A stretch of DNA of 64,000 bases from Clostridium acetobutylicum ATCC 824 (GCF_000008765.1 NC_003030.1:2514001-2578000); one strand, 5' to 3'. Counted from the first letter of the stretch, positions 1 through 10,991 are shown. Translations and numbers: made by a program. The notes: generated by a model not told the origin, from the sequence alone.

Positions 1-2133
1 TTCATAAACTTTTTTAGAAGATCTTGGTGAAAGCTCAACCCTAAAGCCAAGCTCTGTAAAGAAAGTATGCCAAAAAGGATAATTTTCATACATATTTAAA
101 ACTCTTGGTATTCCAACAATGCCTCTCTTAGCTTCTTCCTTCTTAAGTGGAGTATATCCAAAAATTTTCTTATACTTATAATCATATAGGTTTGGAAGAT
201 CATTCTTTTTAATATCTTCTCCCGCGCCTCTCTCACATCTATTTCCTGTTATAAAATGTCTTCCATCTGAAAATTCATTTACTGTTAAAAGACAGTTATT
301 AGCACACTTTCCGCACCTTCGCATATTTGTGTTTGTTTTAAATCTTTCAAGTTCGTCTTCTCTTAACAATGAAGTATTATAGCCCTCAGTTAAGCTCTCC
401 TTCGCTATAATGGCAGCTCCAAAAGCACCCATAAGACCTGCAATGTCTGGTCTTATAACTTCCCTTTCAGATATCATTTCAAAACTTCTTAAAACAGCAT
501 CATTATAGAAAGTTCCACCCTGCACTATTACCTTTTTTCCCAAATCCTCAGGGTTTCTAACCTTTATAACCTTAAAGAGAGCATTTTTTATTACCGAATA
601 TGAAAGTCCTGCCGAAATTTCTCCTATTTCAGCTCCCTCTTTCTGAGCTTGTTTTACTTTTGAATTCATAAATACAGTACATCTTGATCCTAAATCAACA
701 GGATTTTTCGACATGAGTGCGGCCTTCGCAAAGTCACGAACATCCATATTTAATGATTTTGCAAATGTCTCTATAAAAGAGCCACATCCTGATGAACAAG
801 CTTCATTTAGAGTTACAGAACTTATTACTCCTTCTTTTACTCTAATACATTTCATGTCTTGTCCACCTATATCTAATATGAAATCCACACCTGGTTGAAA
901 GAAATCAGCAGCTTTGTAATGAGCTACAGTTTCTACTTCACCTATATCAATTTTTAATGCTGCCTTTATTAGGCTTTCACCATACCCTGTAACTGTACTA
1001 TTGGCTATATAAGCACTCTCAGGAAGCTTACTATATATATCCTTTAGAATCTTTATTGAACTATTTAAAGGACTTCCTTCATTACTTCCATAGTAAGAAT
1101 ATAGAAGTTCTCCTCCATTAGATATTAGAACTGCCTTAGTAGTTGTGGAGCCGGCATCTATTCCTAAGAAACACTTTCCACTATACTCCTGCAAATCTAT
1201 TTTTTTAACCTTATTTTTATCATGCCTTGTTTTAAATTTATTATAATCAGCTTCATCTTTAAATAGAGGCGCTAATCTACTTACATCATCATTATTAGAC
1301 TTATTAAGCTTTAGAAGCCTTTTCTTTATATCTCTAAAAGTTATTATTTCTTCTCCTTTAGAAGATAATGCAGCTCCCATTGCAACAAACAACTGAGAGT
1401 TTTCAGGAAAAATCACTTCAGATTCTTTCAAATTTAAAGTCTCAATAAATCTTTGTCTTAATTCCGATAAAAAATAAAGAGGTCCTCCTAAAAAAGCGAC
1501 CTTACCCTTTATAGGCTTACCGCAAGCAAGACCACTAATGGTTTGATTAACCACTGCTTGGAATATTGATGCTGAAATATCTTCCTTTGCCGCACCTTCA
1601 TTTAAAAGTGGCTGAACATCTGTTTTCGCAAAAACACCACATCTTGCAGCAATTGGGTATATGCATTTATGCTCTTTAGCAAGTTTATTCAATCCAGAAG
1701 CATCCGTTTTTAAAAGAGTGGCCATTTGATCTATGAAGGCTCCAGTTCCGCCTGCACAGGTTCCATTCATCCTTTGGTCTATATTATTATCATAAAAATA
1801 GGTTATCTTTGCATCTTCTCCACCAAGTTCTATTGCAACATCCGTCTCTGGAATAATCTTTTCAATAGTGTTGGTACAAGCTATCACTTCCTGAATAAAT
1901 TTAACATCCATCCATTCAGAAACAGATAATCCCCCCGAGCCTGTTACCATAACGGTAACATTTTCATCTTTAAATTTTTCATAAGCTTCAGTTATAAGGC
2001 TTATGATAGTAAACTTTATATCAGAATAATGTCTTTCATATTTACTATATACAATTTCATCATTACTATTTAAAATTACTATCTTTACAGTAGTTGACCC
2101 TACATCTAAACCTAAATGTAAATTTTCTCTCAT
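1..2133 (-). CDS. Fused acyl-CoA dehydratase activase-like protein, 5' part (cut by window edge)
   Basis: The first 711 codons of a longer protein of the 2-hydroxyacyl-CoA dehydratase activase (HgdC/BadF) family. It starts at ATG 2133 after AGGAAGGT. Two ASKHA ATPase domains run in tandem, about residues 1-300 (GLDVGST near the start, [22 protein letters not shown]) and 320-590 ([24 protein letters not shown]). Both keep the two cysteines that in HgdC hold the intersubunit [4Fe-4S] cluster. A cysteine-rich stretch follows (RCGKCANNC, then GNRCERG, near residues 600-630), then the start of a DUF2229 domain ([15 protein letters not shown]). Family role: ATP-driven low-potential electron transfer; the true substrate of these large fused forms is unknown. 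A split version of the same domains lies at 27823-30759. Confidence 0.9.
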   Translation of the reverse strand, partial: MRENLHLGLDVGSTTVKIVILNSNDEIVYSKYERHYSDIKFTIISLITEAYEKFKDENVTVMVTGSGGLSVSEWMDVKFIQEVIACTNTIEKIIPETDVAIELGGEDAKITYFYDNNIDQRMNGTCAGGTGAFIDQMATLLKTDASGLNKLAKEHKCIYPIAARCGVFAKTDVQPLLNEGAAKEDISASIFQAVVNQTISGLACGKPIKGKVAFLGGPLYFLSELRQRFIETLNLKESEVIFPENSQLFVAMGAALSSKGEEIITFRDIKKRLLKLNKSNNDDVSRLAPLFKDEADYNKFKTRHDKNKVKKIDLQEYSGKCFLGIDAGSTTTKAVLISNGGELLYSYYGSNEGSPLNSSIKILKDIYSKLPESAYIANSTVTGYGESLIKAALKIDIGEVETVAHYKAADFFQPGVDFILDIGGQDMKCIRVKEGVISSVTLNEACSSGCGSFIETFAKSLNMDVRDFAKAALMSKNPVDLGSRCTVFMNSKVKQAQKEGAEIGEISAGLSYSVIKNALFKVIKVRNPEDLGKKVIVQGGTFYNDAVLRSFEMISEREVIRPDIAGLMGAFGAAIIAKESLTEGYNTSLLREDELERFKTNTNMRRCGKCANNCLLTVNEFSDGRHFITGNRCERGAGEDIKKNDLPNLYDYKYKKIFGYTPLKKEEAKRGIVGIPRVLNMYENYPFWHTFFTELGFRVELSPRSSKKVYE

Positions 2134-2343
2134 AGTTACCTTCCTATCTATTTTAAATTCAATTTAGTATAACACATAAATTATTTTTTTTAAATATATT
2201 AAATATAATAATTCCAATTATTTATTTGATAGTATTATTTATCTTCAAATAATTATTATTGGGATTATTTTTACTTTAGTTGAATATTATTACATATAAT
2301 GGATATAAATTTAAATACAAACTTATTAAAGGAGGCCGTTAAT

Positions 2344-2703
2344 ATGATATATTTTAATAAAGCTACAGATTACTACAACAAAAAAGATTATAAAAGAGCT
2401 CTTTCTATGTATAAAAAAGCCTTAGAATTAAAAGAAAACGAATCTGCTTCACTATATAATTCTGCGGTATGCCTTATAAAATTAAAGGAATATGAAAAAG
2501 CTATACCTTTTATAAAGTCCGCAATTAATAAAAAAATAGATAGCAGATACTTCTTTAACCTTGGTTACTGCTATGCTATGATACGAGATAAGAAAAAAGC
2601 TTTAATGTATTTCAACAGAGCTTGGGCTCTTAACTACGAAGACTCTGATTGTGAAAAAGCTATAACACTTATTTTAAATGGTTATAAGAAGTTTTCATTT
2701 TAG
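2344..2703 (+). CDS. Small TPR-repeat protein
   Basis: About 119 residues, almost entirely three tetratricopeptide repeats: ATDYYNKKDYKRALSMY, then SLYNSAVCLIKLKEYEKAI, then YFFNLGYCYAMIRDKKKAL. No signal peptide or membrane segment is visible, so a cytoplasmic protein-protein interaction scaffold is likely. The frame is open from 2299, but AAAGGAGG at 2328-2335 sits eight bases before ATG 2344, which is preferred. It stands alone, divergent from the activase gene and convergent with the polysaccharide operon. Nothing in the context identifies a partner. Confidence 0.8.
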   Translation: MIYFNKATDYYNKKDYKRALSMYKKALELKENESASLYNSAVCLIKLKEYEKAIPFIKSAINKKIDSRYFFNLGYCYAMIRDKKKALMYFNRAWALNYEDSDCEKAITLILNGYKKFSF

Positions 2704-2713
2704 TAAGAATAAC

Positions 2714-2804
2714 ATAGGGAAACCGTGCATTTATTAATTTATATATTATATTCTTAGATTTAGAATATTAATACATAAGTTAAGTTTGATATTGGTTTCC
2801 CTAT
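2714..2804. terminator. Long inverted repeat between convergent genes
   Basis: ATAGGGAAACC (2714-2724) is perfectly repeated in reverse complement at 2794-2804, with a nested hairpin (ATATTCT/AGAATAT) inside. It lies between the TPR gene and the end of the polysaccharide operon, where a bidirectional terminator is expected. No strong U-run follows on either strand, so this call is moderate. Confidence 0.5.
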
Positions 2805-2819
2805 AATTCAACTATATTA

Positions 2820-5800
2820 TTATTTATTACTAAAAACCTTAATCTTCTCCAAAATTTTGTTTATAGTATTAACTTTTCTACATAAGACAATATACATTAT
2901 AATTGATAAAAACTCAAATATGAAGCTTCCATAGTATATTTTCCTAAGAATTACACTTACACTTCCACTTCCATTTTTGTTGATAATAAAGCCTGAGGTA
3001 ACTCCATTTAAAGTTAAATCTCCCCTAGTACTTTCCCCTTTCAAGTCTAAACTCCAAAGAGGTGTAGGTGATTCTATATAGTTTATAAGTAATCTTTCTT
3101 TCTTAGGATTATCAACATAAAAGTTTCTCTTCATAGAATCAACTCTTGAGTACTTTACTTTTTTCCTCTCTACCTTAGATGGAAAAAACTCATCAAAATT
3201 ATTTCCCTCAAACATTATTAGATTATCAATTGATATAAGCTCAGAATAATGATAAATATTATAATTTCTTATTTCTATATAGCCATCATTCTTTTCTTCA
3301 CCTCTGCATAATATATGAAATTGCATATATGCTGCTCCTTTTGGAACTTCTACTACTTGTTGATATGAATTCCACTCTTTCTTAAATCTTTCATCTATAT
3401 CACTTATATAAGTAGCTGATATAACTCTAGTATCTTTGTCCATAAATACTATTTTCATATGTCTATTACGAGCAAAGCTTGACACTACATCCGCTTGAAA
3501 CAAATATTCATTTTCTGGTATCACATCTATCTTCTTAGATGCATAATCATACCAATCATTAGATTTTGTAGCCTTCACATCTATCCTAAATACACCATTA
3601 TCAATTCTATTATTCATCATATTCTCATTTATCTTTTCTTTTGAAGGATTTGAAGTATTCTCTTTATTATCACTCTTCTTATCTATCTGTTCATTATATC
3701 TAAACTTATGCATATCATTAAAATTACTCAAACTTGGAGCATTGCTGTTAAATTTTATTTTAATAGTGTACCTGCCCTTATTAAGATGTATATCCTTTAA
3801 CTCCACTCTTTTCATATAATTCATTTGATCTGGTATATTTTTTAATTCATACTGAAAATTACTATTCAATGTATCTAAATCTATAACCTCATTTTTGTTA
3901 TCCTTTGTTTCTGAAAATTCATCACTTAATATTTTTCTTTCTATTACATTGTTATCCTTAAGATTTTGAATTTGAAAAGTCACATACCCACTATTTCCTT
4001 TAAAGGCATTCATGTTTATAGCAAAAGAGTAATCTCCATTCTTTATCACATCTATATCGCTTTTTAAAGCACCATCTTGTGAACTTATAGCCCTTCCCAT
4101 GCTTAATTTAGGGTATATTCTGCTGCTTTGAATATTGCCTGAATACTCAAAGTCATTTTCCGCTTCAAGTTCATAAAAAATATTACATTTATCCGCCGTC
4201 TTCTCAATCTTTTTTGTAACAGTATTATATTCATTTTCAGGAATCACTGTAAACAAATTTATAGCATTAAACCCCTGCTTATTTTCAACCTTAATAGAAT
4301 TTTTACCAGAATCAAAATGAAACTTTCCAAGATAAATCCACTTAAATTGACTTTTCGATTCATCAAACGTATCTACATAAACAGATTTTTTTCCAACCGT
4401 TACTTTTAATTTTCCTCCGCTCTTAGACACTAATGCTCTTATATAAACCTTTGCAGTTTCAGCTTTTTTTACCTTCTTATTCATAACAAAACTATTGGAT
4501 ATTTTATATTCACTAAGATCATATATATTAACATCATGAATCTTCCAATAAATTTTATGCTTAGGATTTTTATACGATAAAATTTCTAGTCTCATATATT
4601 TTGTTTTAGGTGGTGATACACACTCTCCTGTAAAATCCATAGATTCAAAATCAACACTATCTGAGGGTTTTACAATATAACTACTATATATTTCATGCAT
4701 ATTTGCATCATAGAACTTTGCTTTAAGATGCATCTTATTAGTATTTTTACCTGAAATATTTATTTTAAATTTATAAGGATTGTTTTCCCTAGCTTTTAAA
4801 ACTCCAGATTTAGCGACCTCCCAATTGTTAGCCGAATCACCTTCAGCAATCTGCCCTTTAACCTCCGGGGCATTACTGTTTTTATCTCTTATATCAGCTT
4901 CTATTTTATACTCCCTAGGATTTTCTGATACAAAAAAGCTATTTTTCTTTAAAAGTGTTTTAAAATCCACTATGTTCTTTCCTTCAATCCTATCAACTTT
5001 ATTCGGAGGAGCATTTAATTTCATTGTAGAGAAGGTATATACTACTCCTGAATTAAAATCAAAATCAAAAGGAAAGTTATTTATATCCTTTGATTCTAGA
5101 AGCCAAAGCCAATCACCATTTTGGCACAGTGTTTTAGCCCAATTCATGTATCCGTCAGCGCTATCAACTGCATCAAATGGAAGAAGATAATCATCCTTAT
5201 TTAAATTGCACATTAAAATATCATCTAGACTAGAAGCTTCAATATAGTCTCCTTTATTCAGAATATCCATATATGATTTTGTATCTATTGAGGAAAATAT
5301 AACTCCTAAATTCTTAAAATTAAAGTTTGGTATGCTATTATAACTCTCTAGTTTGCTAAATCCATATGGCGTATATATTTTTTTAGGGACATTCGACAAA
5401 TACGGAAGACTATTCTTAACATCATATAGAGCTGTTATTTTGTTCTCATAAATCTTTTTGATAGAACTGTCTTTATCCAAAATCCTCCTATTGAAATTTT
5501 GTCTTTCGTTCTGCCCATCATACTCCTTATGATACACAAATTGATCTACTCCAAATGCACTTATTAGCTTTCCTATGTTTTGAGATAAGCCTCTATCCAT
5601 TAAATACTGAAGAAAGTTAATATAGTATTGTATATTAACAGAATTACCTTCATGTTGAAAAATAGTATTTTTAGAGGATGAATATACCTGTATATCTCCT
5701 GTTGCCTTATCCATTCCATACCTTTCTCCATTCACATTCCAATATGGGGTTGAAACCCCTGTTTTAGACTGCGTCATATTATCTGAAATAGGAAGATATA

Positions 5801-7274
5801 AGACTTTACTTGCAAAATTGCTTTTATTCTTAAGCTTATTTTGCAGTTCTGAGTATTCTTTTGGCTCCTTAACCGGACTATAAAATCCACTTATATAATG
5901 TACATAAAATGGATATATGTATATTAGTAGGCTTGCAAGCAATAGACCTACAATTGATAAAGAAAAAGCCTTGAAGTATTTGGATTTTTCAAATATTATA
6001 GCAATCGAATACACTCCAAACATCAGTAACACACTAAAAAAACATATCATAAGCGCTACCATCTTATTGGGATCTCTAAATATGCTGCCAATAACAGGCA
6101 AATTATTTATTCCTATAAATATACTATAAAACCAATCTAAATTAGGTCCTGTCGATACTATAAGAAAAATCACACCAAGAAAAGTAAAACAAAGAATCAG
6201 ATATCTTTTTCTTGTTTTAAGCACAGCTGCATAAAGTATTATAGCTAAAATTACGCCTCCTGCTATATAAAAACTCAAATTAAGGTTTTGAATATTGAAC
6301 ATAGGCCACCAATAAGATGCAAGATAAAGTATATTTTTTATAGAACTGTATTTCGCAAACAAAAAAAATGTGTCAACTACATTCACATTATGTTGAGAAA
6401 CTTGAGCTTTTAAAACTATACTAAATACATACATAGACAACCAATATGCATTTACACATATAAATATAGGAATAAATATGAATAACTTTACTGTGAAATT
6501 TATCATTATTGCTTTAAAACTATATTTTCTTTTTATTGATGCATCTATAAAGAGCTTAATAAAAATAAAAGAATTTATAATAAGAATAACTATGATCCCG
6601 TAAAAAAAGTAATGTATTGCAGCAGCACTTAGTGCAAAAACAATACTTAACATAAACATATCAAATATATTTCTCCTATATATTTTAGGACTTAATATAT
6701 CATAATCTTTAATTATAATTTTCTCAAATCTATAGTAAAAAGCATTCAAATAAAACATCAACATTAGTGGAAAAAGGCTGTATCCACATAAAAGATAAAT
6801 ATGCTGAATTCTTGTTATAACCCACGGATTTACAGCATAATATAATGCACCTGTTATAAGAATACTTTTTTTAACAAGGTTATCTCCCTTAGAAAAATAT
6901 ATATTTATTAATTTATTTCCAAATACATACATAGATATTCCTGAGGTTAGTATTATTCCTGTAAGAAAACTTTTGAAAAAAACAGCACCACTATAATTAA
7001 ATATAATAGACAGTAAATAAAATGGAGTGGTATACATTAAACGTGCCACATTTAAAAGCGTTGAAGTACTCCATCTCTCATTCCAAACTCCAAAAATTTC
7101 ATCCATATATCCTTTTGATGAGAATCCAAAATCTATATCGCTGAAAACAACATGTCCACTTTTATATAGCGGATGAAGTATAAGAATTGTCAATGAGCTT
7201 AGTACTAAAATGCATAAAAAATCGTATTTGTACTTATAAAAGAATTTCTTTAATTTATCTCTAGTTTTCTTCAT
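2820..7274 (-). CDS. Giant membrane protein with GT-C-like topology and large extracellular region
   Basis: 1,484 residues. About eleven hydrophobic helices fill residues 17-460. The first external loop holds an acidic DxD (FSDIDFGF, D46 and D48), as in GT-C-fold glycosyltransferases that use lipid-linked sugar donors. Residues about 470-1430 form a predicted extracellular region rich in beta-type sequence, possibly carbohydrate-binding modules, and a last helix (about 1445-1465) anchors the C-terminus. It is the final gene of a minus-strand operon with glycosyltransferases and a flippase, 14 bases after the preceding gene. Role inferred: adding or modifying glycan outside the membrane. Topology resembles large actinobacterial arabinofuranosyltransferases and YfhO-type proteins; family membership is not certain. 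Confidence 0.7.
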   Translation of the reverse strand: MKKTRDKLKKFFYKYKYDFLCILVLSSLTILILHPLYKSGHVVFSDIDFGFSSKGYMDEIFGVWNERWSTSTLLNVARLMYTTPFYLLSIIFNYSGAVFFKSFLTGIILTSGISMYVFGNKLINIYFSKGDNLVKKSILITGALYYAVNPWVITRIQHIYLLCGYSLFPLMLMFYLNAFYYRFEKIIIKDYDILSPKIYRRNIFDMFMLSIVFALSAAAIHYFFYGIIVILIINSFIFIKLFIDASIKRKYSFKAIMINFTVKLFIFIPIFICVNAYWLSMYVFSIVLKAQVSQHNVNVVDTFFLFAKYSSIKNILYLASYWWPMFNIQNLNLSFYIAGGVILAIILYAAVLKTRKRYLILCFTFLGVIFLIVSTGPNLDWFYSIFIGINNLPVIGSIFRDPNKMVALMICFFSVLLMFGVYSIAIIFEKSKYFKAFSLSIVGLLLASLLIYIYPFYVHYISGFYSPVKEPKEYSELQNKLKNKSNFASKVLYLPISDNMTQSKTGVSTPYWNVNGERYGMDKATGDIQVYSSSKNTIFQHEGNSVNIQYYINFLQYLMDRGLSQNIGKLISAFGVDQFVYHKEYDGQNERQNFNRRILDKDSSIKKIYENKITALYDVKNSLPYLSNVPKKIYTPYGFSKLESYNSIPNFNFKNLGVIFSSIDTKSYMDILNKGDYIEASSLDDILMCNLNKDDYLLPFDAVDSADGYMNWAKTLCQNGDWLWLLESKDINNFPFDFDFNSGVVYTFSTMKLNAPPNKVDRIEGKNIVDFKTLLKKNSFFVSENPREYKIEADIRDKNSNAPEVKGQIAEGDSANNWEVAKSGVLKARENNPYKFKINISGKNTNKMHLKAKFYDANMHEIYSSYIVKPSDSVDFESMDFTGECVSPPKTKYMRLEILSYKNPKHKIYWKIHDVNIYDLSEYKISNSFVMNKKVKKAETAKVYIRALVSKSGGKLKVTVGKKSVYVDTFDESKSQFKWIYLGKFHFDSGKNSIKVENKQGFNAINLFTVIPENEYNTVTKKIEKTADKCNIFYELEAENDFEYSGNIQSSRIYPKLSMGRAISSQDGALKSDIDVIKNGDYSFAINMNAFKGNSGYVTFQIQNLKDNNVIERKILSDEFSETKDNKNEVIDLDTLNSNFQYELKNIPDQMNYMKRVELKDIHLNKGRYTIKIKFNSNAPSLSNFNDMHKFRYNEQIDKKSDNKENTSNPSKEKINENMMNNRIDNGVFRIDVKATKSNDWYDYASKKIDVIPENEYLFQADVVSSFARNRHMKIVFMDKDTRVISATYISDIDERFKKEWNSYQQVVEVPKGAAYMQFHILCRGEEKNDGYIEIRNYNIYHYSELISIDNLIMFEGNNFDEFFPSKVERKKVKYSRVDSMKRNFYVDNPKKERLLINYIESPTPLWSLDLKGESTRGDLTLNGVTSGFIINKNGSGSVSVILRKIYYGSFIFEFLSIIMYIVLCRKVNTINKILEKIKVFSNK

Positions 7275-7288
7275 ATATTAAAACTTCC

Positions 7289-8170
7289 TCACTTTTTACG
7301 TTTTAGAATTTGAGATACTCCTACGAGAGTGAGAATGACATACATATTTATCATACCAATTGTTAAAATAGGATGTCTTAAATATCTTTTAAGATTACTT
7401 CCTCTATATAAAACTGGTCTAAAAAAATACCATCTTTTAAGTGTCTTTATAAACCCTCCTTCTTCTGACTGAATTGTCTTATCCATTACAGAAAAATAAT
7501 ACATTTTTTTCTTAAGTAAATTTCTTAAAGTAACAAACTTTTCATCATGATAAACCTTTGTAAATACAGCTCTTTTAACTACTCCTCCCTTTTCAACATA
7601 TCTTATAGTTGGTTGAGTTTCTTCAAAAGAAATTTGACTTGGATTTATTCCTCCTGATAAATCATAAGCATCCATCCTCCAAAATCTTGCCGCCTCGATA
7701 GAATTTTTGCCCATATCCTCACCTGAGTTATTTATTATATTCCTTTCAAAAACCTTGACTTTAGAATAAAAATTTTCATATTCTGAGAAAGCATATTCAG
7801 GTACTATAAGTGCCCCTACATTTTTATTTTTGTTAAAGAAACTCATACATTTCTCGATTAGATTATCTTCTAAAATCATATCTGAATCTATTATATATAT
7901 ATATTCACTTTCTAATTTCTTTGCAAGTGATATTGCCTTACCTCTAGCTATACCTCTTTCCTTATGTACAAGTGGTATAAACTTAAATCTAGAATCCTTC
8001 TCTTGAATTTTCTTAAATAACTCTTGAGAACCATCATTTGAACCATCATCTGCTACTATTACAAATAATTTATTATATTTCTGTTTTAAACAACTTTCAA
8101 TACACTTTAATGCTTTTTCCCTATTATTATAAGTTGAGAAAACAATTGATACTATACCTTCCAAAGCCAT
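7289..8170 (-). CDS. Family 2 glycosyltransferase, membrane-associated
   Basis: 293 residues. GT-A fold signatures: VSIVFSTYNN near the N-terminus, ADDGSNDGS, and the metal/nucleotide-sugar motif IDSDM near residue 95. A hydrophobic segment near residues 268-285 (TIGMINMYVILTLVGV) should tether it to the membrane. ATG 8170 follows AAAGGAGAG closely. It lies between a GT4 gene and the giant membrane protein in one transcription unit. It probably transfers a sugar to a lipid-linked or surface glycan; donor and acceptor cannot be read from the sequence. Confidence 0.88.
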   Translation of the reverse strand: MALEGIVSIVFSTYNNREKALKCIESCLKQKYNKLFVIVADDGSNDGSQELFKKIQEKDSRFKFIPLVHKERGIARGKAISLAKKLESEYIYIIDSDMILEDNLIEKCMSFFNKNKNVGALIVPEYAFSEYENFYSKVKVFERNIINNSGEDMGKNSIEAARFWRMDAYDLSGGINPSQISFEETQPTIRYVEKGGVVKRAVFTKVYHDEKFVTLRNLLKKKMYYFSVMDKTIQSEEGGFIKTLKRWYFFRPVLYRGSNLKRYLRHPILTIGMINMYVILTLVGVSQILKRKK

Positions 8171-8228
8171 TTCTCTCCTTTATATAGAGAAACACCTCAA
8201 AACTTATACATTATTTAATATCTCCATA

Positions 8229-9389
8229 TCATTTCTTGAGGCTTTTCTCATTTAGTTTATTTATAAAATCATCAAAATACTTTGATGTACTGTCCCAATT
8301 AAATTTCAATGAAAAATCATGGGCATTTTTTCTCTTCAGGCCGTATTCATTTTCATTTTCCAGAATGTTTTTCATGAAATAATACAAATTTTCAGGAGTA
8401 TTTTCCTCACATAGATACCCTGCTTTTCCCTTATCCACTGCATCCACTAGTCCCTTAGAATTGTAAACTACAGTTGGAGTACCGACAGCACCTGCCTCTA
8501 TAACAGTTAGTCCAAAGCCTTCACGTATTGACGGAAACAAAAGTGCCTTCATTTTACTCATTAAAGAAAGCTTTTCTTTTTCGGACACAAACCCCCAAAA
8601 TGTTATATCCCTATTTTGACCTCTATTACCATAAGTTATATTGTTTTCCTTTAAAATAGGAAGTAATACTTTTTCAATATAATCATCCTTTTTCTTTCCA
8701 ATAATCCAAAGCTTACTATTAGGGTAATCTTTTTTCAAAATGCAATATGCTTTAACAGCAGCATCTATGCCTTTATAATTAACAAAACGCCCTATATATC
8801 CAAAAATATTATCTTTTTCTTTTAAAAGTGAATCCTTATCCCATGGTTTAAAATTAATTCCCTCTGGAAAGATTGTAACCTTATCTCTATCAAAACCTAT
8901 ATCTATAAGATCCTTTTTGGTTGAATCTGATACTGTAATAGTATAATCATTTTTATACAATCTTAAAGTAGGGGTTTCAAATAAATATCCCAAAGTACTG
9001 ATAGGAAACCTAGCATTTATATGCCATATTTCCCTCGTTAGCTGATGTATAAAGAATATCCTCTTTTTTTTAGGAACCCATAGTGGTGTAAAGAACTTGT
9101 GGGTGTTACACTGGTCTACAACAAAATCAATCTCATCCTTATTTGTTTTATAATACTTTTTAGCTTCACTTATTACCGATAATATATTTCCACGCCTTAT
9201 GTAGGTTACATTATCTATAATTTCTTTTTCCTTTGCTCCTTCAAAAGTAGGAGAGAAATGTGTTATATCATATTTATTGAAATCCAGCCTTTTAAGCATT
9301 TCATGGGTGAATACCTCAGCTCCTCCACTTTTAGGACATTTTATGTCTCGCCACGACAGAAATAATATATTAATTTTATTGTCTTTCAC
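8229..9389 (-). CDS. Family 4 glycosyltransferase (GT-B fold)
   Basis: 386 residues. The N-terminal Rossmann half has the acceptor-side motif KSGGAEVFTHEML. The C-terminal half has GYIGRFVNYKG and the GT4 donor-binding signature FPSIREGFGLTVIEAGAVG, whose E-x7-E pattern is intact. GTG 9389 is preceded by AAAGGAGAG at nine bases. It starts two bases after the flippase gene ends, so translation is probably coupled. Expected to be a retaining, cytoplasmic-face enzyme in assembly of a surface or extracellular polysaccharide. Confidence 0.9.
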   Translation of the reverse strand: MKDNKINILFLSWRDIKCPKSGGAEVFTHEMLKRLDFNKYDITHFSPTFEGAKEKEIIDNVTYIRRGNILSVISEAKKYYKTNKDEIDFVVDQCNTHKFFTPLWVPKKKRIFFIHQLTREIWHINARFPISTLGYLFETPTLRLYKNDYTITVSDSTKKDLIDIGFDRDKVTIFPEGINFKPWDKDSLLKEKDNIFGYIGRFVNYKGIDAAVKAYCILKKDYPNSKLWIIGKKKDDYIEKVLLPILKENNITYGNRGQNRDITFWGFVSEKEKLSLMSKMKALLFPSIREGFGLTVIEAGAVGTPTVVYNSKGLVDAVDKGKAGYLCEENTPENLYYFMKNILENENEYGLKRKNAHDFSLKFNWDSTSKYFDDFINKLNEKSLKK

Positions 9390-9391
9390 TA

Positions 9392-10630
9392 CTACTCTCT
9401 CCTTTCTTTTAGGTTTTGCTTAAGAATTCCTGCTAATAATATAAAAAATAATACAGCGTAGAATCCAATTTCAATATATATAATTGAACTTATACTTTTA
9501 TGAAATAAAGCTATTATAATAACAAATATAACAGCTGCTACAAACAGAGTTACAAAATGCATCCATTTTTCAATTATCATGTAGATATTTACTATCATGA
9601 AAATAAAACTCAAAAAAATATATGATACTATTCCTATAAACAAGTAGTTTTTGGCTGATGCATATGCTTTTCCAAAAAACATTGCTACCGTGTATGGCAT
9701 TACAAATTTGTAAAATCCAAGAGTTAAAACACTTATAGCTATCATTATTAAAAACAAATTTCTAATGCAGTTATTAAACCTTTTTCTGTCACAAAGTCTC
9801 TCAGTTAGAAGTGGAATAAATACTGTAAATATACTGGAAGAGGCAAAAGTTAAAAGTTGATTATATTTTAAAACCACTGCAAATATTCCAGAATTTTCTG
9901 GCAAATAATAATTCACCATTATCATATCAACTGAAGTAAAGAAGTTAAAAAAGAAATTTGCTATATAAATATTTGCAACCTTTTTCATAATTCTTTTAGA
10001 AATCCTAGCTTTTTGCTTAAAATTTATTAGCTTTCTCACCTTATACATTCCATGAAATAAAGAAAACACCATACCAAGTAATATAGCTAACAGCGCCGAA
10101 TGTATATTTCTACTATTTTTCAGTAGCACAAATAATACTGCAATTTTAGATATTACTTCAATATAAAAACTTATATTAAGCATGAAAAAGCTTTTCATTC
10201 CTTGAAAAATACCTCTTATAACACTCAATATAATATTAGAACCAAGTGTAAGAATTATTATAATAAGACTGAAAAAATCGCTATTTGTAGCCTTAATAAT
10301 GACTGAAGAAAAAACAAGCATAAAAACAACAATAATTAAAAAACATATTAATGAACAATTGAGTATACTTTTTATGTCAGGTTCCTTATCTTCTCCTTTT
10401 GAAATATATTTTGCTGTATAAGTTTGAAAGGATACTCCTAAAACAGTAAGAATTGATATCAATGATAAAAGCGAATTAAGTCTTCCATAATCCCGTGGAA
10501 TAAGATACCAACTTACAAATATATGAAAAAAGTAATTAACTCCATTTAAACTAACATCTAGCACAGGAAATATTATTTCTTGGATTCTCTTTTTTCTACC
10601 TAGCTGATTTGAGATATTCTGAATATTCAA
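9392..10630 (-). CDS. Polysaccharide flippase of the MOP/Wzx-like type
   Basis: 412 residues with about twelve predicted membrane helices and the family-typical N-terminus (VNYFFHIFVSWYLIPRDYGRLNSLLSLISIL). MOP-superfamily exporters move lipid-linked oligosaccharide across the membrane, which fits the flanking glycosyltransferases. It starts at TTG 10630 with AGAGGAAACCA just upstream, overlapping the end of the receiver gene by 35 bases. This implies translational coupling between the signalling protein and the transporter. Confidence 0.85.
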   Translation of the reverse strand: MNIQNISNQLGRKKRIQEIIFPVLDVSLNGVNYFFHIFVSWYLIPRDYGRLNSLLSLISILTVLGVSFQTYTAKYISKGEDKEPDIKSILNCSLICFLIIVVFMLVFSSVIIKATNSDFFSLIIIILTLGSNIILSVIRGIFQGMKSFFMLNISFYIEVISKIAVLFVLLKNSRNIHSALLAILLGMVFSLFHGMYKVRKLINFKQKARISKRIMKKVANIYIANFFFNFFTSVDMIMVNYYLPENSGIFAVVLKYNQLLTFASSSIFTVFIPLLTERLCDRKRFNNCIRNLFLIMIAISVLTLGFYKFVMPYTVAMFFGKAYASAKNYLFIGIVSYIFLSFIFMIVNIYMIIEKWMHFVTLFVAAVIFVIIIALFHKSISSIIYIEIGFYAVLFFILLAGILKQNLKERRE

Positions 10631-10991
10631 TGGTTTCCTCTATTATTTTCTTATAGTTTTCTCCTACCGTTATAGGTTTTGTCAGATATCTGTATACCTC
10701 TCCCTTATTAATAGCCTCTATTATAAAAGAGGAATTATAATTTCCTGACAGTGCAACTCTAACAATTTTAGGATACTTATTCTTAACTATCTGTAAAAGC
10801 TGAAGACCATTTATTCCCGGCATAAGTATATCTGTTACTATTACATCAATATCATTATTCTCTAAAATTTCTAAGGCTTCCTTCGCGCTAGAAGCATAAA
10901 ACTTATTGAACTTTTCACCTTTTAAAATACCATCAAGCGTCTTTAAAATAAACTTTACATCGTCAACAAATAATATTGAATTCTTATACAT
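10596..10991 (-). CDS. Stand-alone CheY-like response regulator receiver
   Basis: 131 residues, a receiver domain with no output domain. Acidic pair D10-D11, phosphorylation site D54 (VTDILMPG), switch Ser82 and Lys105 (LTKP) are all present, so phosphotransfer chemistry should work. TAGGAGG precedes ATG 10991. It sits inside a glycan-assembly operon between a GT2 enzyme and the flippase, with no cognate kinase in the neighbourhood. It may control activity of the assembly machinery by protein contact rather than transcription; that is inference from context. Confidence 0.92.
   Translation of the reverse strand: MYKNSILFVDDVKFILKTLDGILKGEKFNKFYASSAKEALEILENNDIDVIVTDILMPGINGLQLLQIVKNKYPKIVRVALSGNYNSSFIIEAINKGEVYRYLTKPITVGENYKKIIEETIEYSEYLKSAR

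Noticed and set aside
2240-2262. AATAATTATTATTGG near the TPR gene, similar to the PerR-like 13-mer
   Set aside because: Only part of the palindrome matches; simple AT repeats of this kind are common here.
2777-2787. AAGTTAAGTTT shared with the greA leader (31711 and 31979)
   Set aside because: An 11-base AT-rich match can arise by chance; the flanks do not match.
4780-5190. Plus-strand open frame inside the giant membrane-protein gene
   Set aside because: Antisense shadow of an intact minus-strand frame; no ribosome site.
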